Part shown: piece after piece, positions 54,241 through 64,000 of the stretch
Position numbering within the stretch: position 1 is the stretch's first letter
How the letters are laid out: every line of letters begins with the position of its first letter
NCBI GenBank assembly: GCA_029582155.1
Contig: CM055909.1
Location: forward strand, 19,874,798 to 19,938,797
Reading direction: 5' to 3'
DNA length: 64,000 bases
Source of the DNA: Panopea generosa
Lineage: Eukaryota > Mollusca > Bivalvia > Adapedonta > Hiatellidae
Notes under the pieces: model-generated
Databases searched by the model: none
What the model was told of the DNA's origin: nothing
Seen by the model: only the letters and a program-made list of their open reading frames with translations
Position numbers and translations under genes: made by a program

Positions 54241-57200
54241 GCTTAGATCATTACTAATAGAAGTTTCGGTGCTGAGTCTGTGTCGGTGCTTTAGTTAAGT
54301 TCATAACTAATATAAGTTTATGTGCCGAGTCTGTGTCGGTGCTTACGTTAAGTTCATAACTAATATATGTTTCTGTGCCGAGTCTTGTGTCGGCGCTACA
54401 AATAGAAGTTCTGGCCGAGCCTGTGTCGGTGCTTTAGTTAAGTTCATAACTAATATATGTTTCCATGCCGAGTCTTGTGTCAGTGCTTTAGTAAAGTTCA
54501 TAACTAATATATGTTTCCGTGCCGAGTCTGTGTCGGTGCTTTAGTTAAGTTCATAACTAATATATGTTTCCGTGCCGCATCTTGTGTCGGTGCTTTAGTT
54601 AAGTGTTTCTGTGCTGCGTCTTCTGTCGGTGCTTCAGTTAAATTCATAACTAATAACTAATTTATGTTTCTGTGCCGCGTCTTCTGTCGGTGCTTCAGTT
54701 AAGTTCATAACTAATATATGTTTCCATGCCGCATCTGGTGTCGGTGCTTTAGTTAAGTTCATAACTAATAACTAATATATGTTTCTGTGCCGTGTCTTCT
54801 GTCGGTGCTTCAGTTAAGTTCATTACTAATATATGTTTCTGTGCCGCGTCTTCTGTCGGTGCTTCAGTTAAGTTCATAACTAATATATGTTTCTGTGCCG
54901 CGTCTTCTGTCAGTGCTTCAGTTAAGTTCATAACTAATAAATTATATATGTTTCTGTGCAGCGTCTTCTGTCGGTGCTTCAGTTAAGTTCATAACTAATA
55001 TATGTTTCTGTGCCCCGTCTTCTGTCGGTGCTTCAGTTACGTTCGTTACTTATATGTTTCTGTGCCGCGTCTTCTGTCGGTGCTTCAGTTCAGTTCATAA
55101 CTAATATATATTTCTGTGCTGCGTCTTCTGTCGGTGCTTCATTTCAGTTCATTACTAATATATGTTACTGTGCCGTGTCTTCTGTCGGTGCTTTAGTTCA
55201 GTTCATAATTAATATATGTTTCCGTGGTGCATCTTGTGTCGGTGCTTTAGTTAAGTTCATAACTAATAACTAATATATGTTTGTGTGCCGCGTCTTCTGT
55301 CGGTGCTTCAGTTCAGTTCATTACTAATACATGTTTCTGAGCCGCGTCTTCTGTCGGTGCTTTAGTTAAGTTCATAACTAATACATGTTTCTGTGCCGCG
55401 TCTTATGTCGGTGCTTCAGTTAAGTTCATTACTAATACATGTTTCTGTGCCGCGTCTTCTGTCGGTGCTTCAGTTAAGTTCATTACTAATACATGTTTCT
55501 GTGCCGCATCTTCTGTCGGTGCTTCAGTTAAGTTCATAACTAATACATGTTTCTGTGCCGCGTCTACTGTCGGTGCTTCAGTTAAGTTCATAACTAATAC
55601 ATGTTTCTGTGCCCCGTCTTCTGTCGGTGCTTCAGTTAAGTTCATTACTAATACATGTTTCTGTGCCGCGTCTTCTGTCGGTGCTTCAGTTAAGTTCATA
55701 ACTAATACATGTTTCTGTGCCGCGTCTTGTGTCGGTGCTTCAGTTAAGTTCATAACTAATATATGTTTCTGTGCCGCGTCTTCTGTCGGTGCTTCAGTTC
55801 AGTTCATTACTAATACATGTTTCTGAGCCGCGTCTTCTGTCGGTGCTTCAGTTAAGTTCATAACTAATACATGTTTCTGTGCCGCGTCTTCTGTCGGTGC
55901 TTCAGTTAAGTTCATTACTAATACATGTTTCTGTGCCGCGTCTTCTGTCGGTGCTTCAGTTAAGTTCATTACTAATACATGTTTCTGTGCCGCGTCTTCT
56001 GTCGGTGCTTCAGTTAAGTTCATAACTAATACATGTTTCTGTGCCGCGTCTTCTGTCGGTGCTTCAGTTCAGTTCATAACTAATACATGTTTCTGTTCCG
56101 CGTCTTCTGTCGGTGCTTCAGTTAAGTTCATAACTAATACATGTTTCTGTGCCTCGTGTTCTGTCGGTGCTTCAGTTAAATTCATAACTAATATATGTTT
56201 CTGTGCCGCGTCATCTGCCGGTACTTCAGTTCAGTTCATTACTAATATATGTTTCTGTGCCGCGTCATCTGTCGGTACTTCAGTTCAGTTCATTACTAAT
56301 ATATGTTTGTGTGCCGCGTCTTCTGTCGGTGCTTCAGTTCAGTTCATAACTAATATATGTTTGTGTGCCGCGTCTTCTGTCGGTGCTTCAGTTAAGTTCA
56401 TAACTAATATATATGTTTCTGTGCCGCGTCTTGTGTCGGTGCTTTAGTTAAGTTCATAACTAATAACTAATATATGTTTCTGTGCCGCGTCTTCAGTCAG
56501 TGCTTCAGTTAAGTTCATAAGTAATATATATGTTTCTGTGCCGCGTCTTCTGTCGGTGCTTTAGTTAAGTTCATAACTAATAACTAATATATGTTAGTGT
56601 GCCGCGTCTTCTGTCGGTGCTTCAGTTAAGTTCATAACTAATATATATGTTTCTGTGCCGCGTCTTCTGTCGGTGCTTCAGTTAAGTTCATAACTAATAC
56701 ATGTTTCTGTGCCGCGTCTACTGTCGGTGCTTCAGTTAAGTTCATTACTAATATATGTTTCTGTGCCGCGTCTTCTGTCGGTGCTTCAGTTAAGTTCATA
56801 AATAATATATGTTTCTGTGCCGCGTCTTGTGTCGGTGCTTCAGTTAAGTTCATTACTAATATATGTTTCTGTGCCGCGTCTACTGTCGGTGCTTCAGTTA
56901 AGTTCATAACTAATACATGTTTCTGTGCCGCGTCTTCTGTCGGTGCTTCAGTTCAGTTCATTACTAATACATGTTTCTGAGCCGCGTCTTCTGTCGGTGC
57001 TTCAGTTAAGTTCATAACTAATACATGTTTCTGTGCCGCGTCTTATTTCGGTGCTTCAGTTAAGTTCATTACTAATACATGTTTCTGTGCCGCGTCTTCT
57101 GTCGGTGCTTCAGTTAAGTTCATTACTAATACATGTTTCTGTTACGCGTCTTCTGTCGGTGCTTCAGTTAAGTTCATAACTAATACATGTTTCTGTGCCG

Positions 57201-60200
57201 CGTCTTCTGTCGGTGCTTCAGTTCAGTTCATAACTAATACATGTTTCTGTGCCGCGTGTTCTGTCGGTGCTTCAGTTAAATTCATAACTAATACATGTTT
57301 CTGTGCCGCGTCATCTGTCGGTACTTCAGTTCAGTTCATTACTAATATATGTTTGTGTGCCGCGTCTTCTGTCGGTGCTTCAGTTCAGTTCATAACTAAT
57401 ATATGTTTGTGTGCCGCGTCTTCTGTCGGTGCTTCAGTTAAGTTCATAACTAATATATATGTTTCTGTGCCGCGTCTTGTGTCGGTGCTTTAGTTAAGTT
57501 CATAACTAATAACTAATATATGTTTCTGTGCCGCGTCTTCAGTCAGTGCTTCAGTTAAGTTCATAAGTAATATATATGTTTCTGTGCCGCGTCTTCTGTC
57601 GGTGCTTTAGTTAAGTTCATAACTAATAACTAATATATGTTTCTGTGCCGCGTCTTCTGTTGGTGCTTCAGTTAAGTTCATAACGAATATATGGTTCTGT
57701 GCCGCGTCTTCTGTCGGTGCTTCAGTTAAATTCATAACTAATATATGTTTCTGTGCCGCGTCTTCTGTCGGTGCTTCAGTTAAGTTCATTACTAATATAT
57801 GTTTCTGTGCCGCGTCTTCTGTCGGTGCTTCAGTTAAGTTCATTACTAATATATGTTTCTGTGCTGCGTCTTCTGTCGGTGCTTCAGTTAAATAACTAAT
57901 ATATGTTTCTGTGCCGCGTCTTCTGTCGGTGCTTCAGTTAAGTTTATTACGAATATATGTTTCTGTGCCGTGTCTTCTGTCGGTGCTTCAGTTAAGTTCA
58001 TTACTAATATATGTTTCTGTGCCACGTCTTCTGTCGGTGCTTCTGTTAAGTTCATAACTAATATATGTTTCCTAGCAACGTCTTGTGTCGGTGCTTCAGT
58101 TAAGTTCATAACTAATAAGTAATATATGTTTCTGTGCTGCGTCTTCTGTCGGTGCTTCAGTTAAATTCATAACTAATATATGTTTCTGTGCCGCGTCTTC
58201 TGTCGGTGCTTCAGTTCAGTTCATAACTAATATATGTTTCTGTGCCGCGTCTTCTGTCGGTGCTTCAGTTAAGTTCATTACTAATATATGTTTCTGTGCC
58301 GCGTCTTCTGTCGGTGCTTCAGTTCAGTTCATAACTAATATATGTTTCTGTGCCGCGTCTTCTGTCGGTGCTTCAGTTCAGTTCATAACTAATATATGTT
58401 TCTGTGCCGCGTGCTCTGTCGGTGCTTCTGTTAAGTTCATAACTAATATATATTTATGTGCCGCGTCTTCTGTCGGTGCTTCAGTTCAGTTCATAACTAA
58501 TATATGTTTCTGTGCCGCGTCTTCTGTCGGTGCTTCAGTTCAGTTCATTACTAATATATGTTTCTGTGCCGCGTCTTCTGTCGGTGCTTCAGTTCAGTTC
58601 ATTACTAATATATGTTTCTGTGCCGCGTCTTCTGTCGGTGCTTCAGTTCAGTTCATTACTAATATATGTTTCTGTGCCGCGTCTTCTGTCGGTGCTTCAG
58701 TTCAGTTCATAACTAATATATGTTTCTGTGCCGCGTCTTCTGTCGGTGCTTCAGTTAAGTTCATTACTAATATATGTTTCTGTGCCGCGTCTTCTGTCGG
58801 TGCTTCAGTTAAGTTCATTACTAATATATGTTTCTGTGCCGCGTCTTCTGTCGGTGCTTCAGTTCAGTTCATAACTAATATATGTTTCTGTGCCGCGTCT
58901 TCTGTCGGTGCTTCTGTTAAGTTCATTACTAATATATGTTTCTGTGCCGCGTCTTCTGTCGGTGCTTCAGTTAAGTTCATTACTAATATATGTTTCTGTG
59001 CCGCGTCTTCTGTCGGTGCTTCAGTTCAGTTCATAACTAATATATGTTTCTGTGCCGCGTCTTCTGTCGGTGCTTCTGTTAAGTTCATTACTAATATATG
59101 TTTCTGTGCCGCGTCTTCTGTCGGTGCTTCAGTTAAGTTCATTACTAATATATCTTTCTGTGCCGCGTCTTCTGTCGGTGCTTCAGTTCAGTTCATTACT
59201 AATATATCTTTCTGTGCCGCGTCTTCTGTCGGTGCTTCTGTTAAGTTCATTACTAATATATGTTTCTGTGCCGCGTCTTCTGTCGGTGCTTCAGTTCAGT
59301 TCATTACTAATATATGTTTCTGTGCCGCGTCTTCTGTCGGTGCTTCAGTTCAGTTCATAACTAATATATGTTTCTGTGCCGCGTCTTCTGTCGGTGCTTC
59401 AGTTAAGTTCATAACTAATATATGTTTCTGTGCCGCGTCTTCTGTCGGTGCTTCATTTAAGTTCATATATGTTTCTGTGCCGCGTCTTCTGTCGGTGCTT
59501 CACTTAAGTTCATTACTAATATATGTTTCTGTGCCGCTTCTTCTGTCGGTGCTTCAGTTAAGTTCATTACTAATATATGTTTCTGTGCCGCGTCTTCTGT
59601 CGGTGCTTCAGTTCAGTTCATAACTAATATATGTTTCTGTGCCGCGTCTTCTGTCGGTGCTTCTGTTAAGTTCATAACTAATATATGTTTCTGTGCCGCG
59701 TCTTCTGTCGGTGCTTCAGTTCAGTTCATTACTAATATATGTTTATGTGCCGCGTCTTCTGTAGGTGCTTCAGTTCAGTTCATAACTAATATATGTTTCT
59801 GTGCCGCGTCTTCTGTCGGTGCTTCAGTTAAGTTCATAACTAATATATGTTTCTGTGCCGCGTCTTCTGTCGGTGCTTCATTTAAGTTCATATATGTTTC
59901 TGTGCCACGTCTTCTGTCGGTGCTTCACTTAAGTTCATTACTAATATATGTTTCTGTGCCGCTTCTTCTGTCGGTGCTTCAGTTAAGTTCATTACGAATA
60001 TATGTTTCTGTGCCGCGTCTTCTGTCGGTGCTTCAGTTAAGTTCATTACTAATATATGTTTCTGTGCCGCGTCTTCTGTCGGTGCTTCAGTTCAGTTCGT
60101 AACTAATATATGTTTCTGTGCCGCGTCTTCTGTCGGTGCTTCAGTTCAGTTCGTTACTAATATATGTTTCTGTGCCGCGTCTTGTGTCGGTGCTTCAGTT

Positions 60201-63200
60201 AAGTTCATTACTAATATATGTTTCTGTGCCGCGTCTTCTGTCGGTGCTTCAGTTCAGTTCATTACTAATATATGTTTCTGTGCCGCGTCTTCTGTCGGTG
60301 CTTCAGTTCAGTTCATAACTAATATATGTTTCTGTGCCGCGTCTTCTGTCGGTGCTTCTGTTCAGTTCATTACTAATATATGTTTCTGTGCCGCGTCTTC
60401 TGTCGGTGCTTCAGTTAAGTTCATTACTAATATATGTTTCTGTGCCGCGTCTTCTGTCGGTGCTTCAGTTCAGTTCATAACTAATATATGTTTCTGTGCC
60501 GCGTCTTCTGTCGGTGCTTCAGTTCAGTTCATAACTAATATATGTTTCTGTGCGGCGTCTTCTGTCGGTGCTTCAGTTCAGTTCATAACTAATATATGTT
60601 TCTGTGCCGCGTCTTCTGTCGGTGCTTCAGTTAAGTTCATTACTAATATATGTTTCTGTGAGGCGTCTTCTGTCGGTGCTTCAGTTCAGTTCATAACTAA
60701 TATATGTTTCTGTGCGGCGTCTTCTGTCGGTGCTTCAGTTCAGTTCATAACTAATATATGTTTCTGTGCCGCGTCTTCTGTCGGTGCTTCTGTTCAGTTC
60801 ATTACTAATATATGTTTCTGTGCCGCGTCTTCTGTCGGTGCTTCAGTTCAGTTCATAACTAATATATGTTTCTGTGCCGCGTCTTCTGTCGGTGCTTCAG
60901 TTAAGTTCATTACTAATATATGTTTCTGTGCCGCGTCTTCTGTCGGTGCTTCAGTTCAGTTCATTACTAATATATGTTTCTGTGCCGCGTCTTCTGTCGG
61001 TGCTTCTGTTAAGTTCATAACTAATATATGTTTCTGTGCCGCGTCTTCTGTCGGTGCTTCAGTTAAGTTCATAACTAATATATGTTTCTGTGCCGCGTCT
61101 TCTGTCGGTGCTTCATTTAAGTTCATATATGTTTCTGTGCCGCGTCTTCTGTCGGTGCTTCACTTAAGTTCATTACTAATATATGTTTCTGTGCCGCTTC
61201 TTCTGTCGGTGCTTCAGTTAAGTTCATTACTAATATATGTTTCTGTGCCGCGTCTTCTGTCGGTGCTTCAGTTCAGTTCATAACTAATATATGTTTCTGT
61301 GCCGCGTCTTCTGTCGGTGCTTCAGTTAAGTTCATTACTAATATATGTTTCTGTGCCGCGTCTTCTGTCGGTGCTTCAGTTCAGTTCATTACTAATATAT
61401 GTTTCTGTGCCGCGTCTTCTGTCGGTGCTTCAGTTCAGTTCATAACTAATATATGTTTCTCTGCCGCGTCTTCTGTCGGTGCTTCACTTAAGTTCATTAC
61501 TAATATATGTTTCTGTGCCGCTTCTTCTGTCGGTGCTTCTTCTGTCGGTGCTTCAGTTAAGTTCATTACTAATATATGTTTCTGTGCCGCGTCTTCTGTC
61601 GGTGCTTCAGTTCAGTTCATAACTAATATATGTTTCTGTGCCGCGTCTTCTGTCGGTGCTTCAGTTAAGTTCATTACTAATATATGTTTCTGTGCCGCGT
61701 CTTCTGTCGGTGCTTCAGTTCAGTTCATTACTAATATATGTTTCTGTGCCGCGTCTTCTGTCGGTGCTTCAGTTCAGTTCATAACTAATATATGTTTCTG
61801 TGCCGCGTCATCTGTCGGTGCTTCAGTTAAATTCATTACTAATACATGTTTGTGTGCCGCTTCTTCTATCGGTGCTTCAGTTCAGTTCATAACTAATATA
61901 TGTTTGTGTGCCGCGTCTTCTGTCGGTGCTTCAGTTAAGTTCATAACTAATATATATGTTTCTGTGCCGCGTCTTGTGTCGGTGCTTTAGTTAAGTTCAT
62001 AACTAATAACTAATATATGTTTCTGTGCCGCGTCTTCAGTCAGTGCTTCAGTTAAGTTCATAAGTAATATATATGTTTCTGTGCCGCGTCTTCTGTCGGT
62101 GCTTTAGTTAAGTTCATAACTAATAACTAATATATGTTTCTGTGCCGCGTCTTCTGTCGGTGCTTCAGTTAAGTTCATAACTAATATATGGTTCTGTGCC
62201 GCGTCTTCTGTCGGTGCTTCAGTTAAGTTCATTACTAATATATGTTTCTGTGCCGCGTCTTCTGTCGGTGCTTCAGTTCAGTTCATAACTAATATATGTT
62301 TCTGTGCCGCGTTTTCTGTCAAGTTCATTACTAATATATGTTTCTGTGCTGCGTCTTCTGTCGGTGCTTCAGTTAAATAACTAATATATGTTTCTGTGCC
62401 GCGTCTTCTGTTGGTGCTTCAGTTAAGTTCATTACTAATATATGTTTCTGTGCCGCGTCTTCTGTTGGTGCTTCAGTTAAGTTCATAACTAATATATGTT
62501 TCTGTGCCGCGTCTTCTGTCGGTGCTTCAGTTAAGTTCATTATTAATATATGTTTCTGTGCGGTGTCTTCTGTCGGTGCTTCAGTCTGTCGGTGCTTCAG
62601 TTAAGTTCATAACTAATATATGTTTCTGTGCCGCGTCTTCTGTCGGTGCTTCAGTTAAGTTCATAACTAATATATGTTTCTGTGCCGCGTCTTCTGTCGG
62701 TGCTTCATTTAAGTTCATATATGTTTCTGTGCCGCGTCTTCTGTCGGTGCTTCACTTAAGTTCATTACTAATATATGTTTCTGTGCCGCTTCTTCTGTCG
62801 GTGCTTCAGTTAAGTTCATTACTAATATATGTTTCTGTGCCGCGTCTTCTGTCGGTGCTACAGTTCAGTTCATAACTAATATATGTTTCTGTGCCGCGTC
62901 TTCTGTCGGTGCTTCAGTTAAGTTCATTACTAATATATGTTTCTGTGCCGCGTCTTCTGTCGGTGCTTCAGTTAAGTTCATTACTAATATATGTTTCTGT
63001 GCCGCGTCTTCTGTCGGTGCTTCAGTTCAGTTCATAACTAATATATGTTTCTGTGCCGCGTCTTCTGTCGGTGCTTCAGTTAAGTTCATTACTAATATAT
63101 GTTTCTGTGCCGCGTCTTCTGTCGGTGCTTCAGTTCAGTTCATTACTAATATATGTTTCTGTGCCGCGTCTTCTGTCGGTGCTTCAGTTCAGTTCATAAC

Positions 63201-64000
63201 TAATATATCTTTCTGTGCCGCGTCTTCTGTCGGTGCTTCAGTTAAGTTCATAACTAATATATGTTTCTGTGCCGCGTCTTCTGTCGGTGCTTCATTTAAG
63301 TTCATATATGTTTCTGTGCCGCGTCTTCTGTCGGTGCTTCAGTTAAGTTCATTACTAATATATGTTTCTGTGCCGCGTCTTCTGTCGGTGCTTCAGTTCA
63401 GTTCATAACTAATATATGTTTCTGTGCCGCGTCTTCTGTCGGTGCTTCAGTTAAGTTCATTACTAATATATGTTTCTGTGCCGCGTCTTCTGTCGGTGCT
63501 TCAGTTCAGTTCATTACTAATATATGTTTCTGTGCCGCGTCTTCTGTCGGTGCTTCAGTTCAGTTCATAACTAATATATGTTTCTGTGCCGCGTCATCTG
63601 TCGGTGCTTCAGTTAAATTCATTACTAATACATGTTTGTGTGCCGCTTCTTCTATCGGTGCTTCAGTTCAGTTCATAACTAATATATGTTTGTGTGCCGC
63701 GTCTTCTGTCGGTGCTTCAGTTAAGTTCATAACTAATATATATGTTTCTGTGCCGCGTCTTGTGTCGGTGCTTTAGTTAAGTTCATAACTAATAACTAAT
63801 ATATGTTTCTGTGCCGCGTCTTCAGTCAGTGCTTCAGTTAAGTTCATAAGTAATATATATGTTTCTGTGCCGCGTCTTCTGTCGGTGCTTTAGTTAAGTT
63901 CATAACTAATAACTAATATATGTTTCTGTGCCGCGTCTTCTGTCGGTGCTTCAGTTAAGTTCATAACTAATATATGGTTCTGTGCCGCGTCTTCTGTCGG
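54241..64000. repeat. 54-bp satellite, running off the right edge
   Basis: Roughly 180 copies of a 54-bp unit: TATATGTTTCTGTGCCGCGT, CTTCTGTCGGTGCTTCAGTT, AAGTTCATAACTAA. The first copies (54241-54620, GAGTCTGTGTCGG) are the most diverged; copies after about 58200 are nearly uniform. The unit equals 18 codons. On the minus strand it reads MNLTEAPTEDAAQKHILV, open for up to 116 codons (55753-55403). The common variant with TTCAGTTC in place of TTAAGTTC puts a stop in that frame. A longer marker block (TTCAGTCAGTGCTTCAG with doubled AACTAATAACTAA) recurs at about 56491, 57537, 62034 and 63830, showing higher-order duplication. Confidence 0.97.

Overview
The window is nuclear DNA of an animal, most likely a marine bivalve mollusc. 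The evidence is the AT-rich, intron-like sequence with no dense gene content, consensus eukaryotic splice sites, tRNA-derived SINEs with target-site duplications (TSDs), several LINE lineages, and repeat sequences I know from clam and oyster genomes. These include the 'AGCTCACCTGAGC' repeat near 53.2 kb and the 155-bp 'TGTCCGCACTATTTCTC' repeat near 1-2.4 kb. No complete protein-coding gene is visible. No bacterial, plasmid or phage gene is present.

Layout. 0-9 kb: five tandem arrays (units of 47, ~155, 25, 40 and 47 bp), an L2-like LINE fragment, a SINE-like insertion with a perfect 15-bp TSD, and a decayed exon of the pyrimidine-synthesis gene CAD (dihydroorotase domain). 9-18 kb: mostly unique AT-rich sequence with one exon-like segment, a GT-rich microsatellite, a MITE and a 28-bp array that repeats a splice-donor sequence on the minus strand. 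18-26 kb: two LINE fragments of one lineage, four tRNA-derived SINEs (three with clear TSDs), and the fossil 3' part of a tyrosine-recombinase (DIRS/Ngaro-type) retroelement. 26-29 kb: two good exon candidates of unrecognised host protein(s) on the plus strand, separated by a LINE fragment. 29-43 kb: palindromic 'GTGATATCAC' elements, three non-autonomous hAT-like transposons with related termini and 5-6-bp TSDs, a 46-bp array, a TA-flanked MITE and a small minus-strand open reading frame behind a splice acceptor. 43-48 kb: LINE and SINE relics, one well-preserved Ala-tRNA SINE and a possible terminal exon. 48.5-51.6 kb: a 39-bp minisatellite in codon register. 53.2-53.9 kb: a ~165-bp bivalve-type repeat. 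54.2-64 kb: a 54-bp satellite that runs off the right edge.

The few host coding pieces (CAD relic, two exons at 26.7 and 28.5 kb, a 103-codon minus-strand reading frame, two weaker exon candidates) do not assemble into one gene. Their order and phase suggest at least one intron-rich plus-strand gene around 26.7-28.7 kb. Tandem arrays take up roughly a third of the window and dispersed elements perhaps another fifth. Nothing here clearly amounts to a new biological system. The most informative items are the CAD relic, the hAT-like trio, the GATATC palindromic family, the splice-donor-bearing array and the large codon-register satellites.
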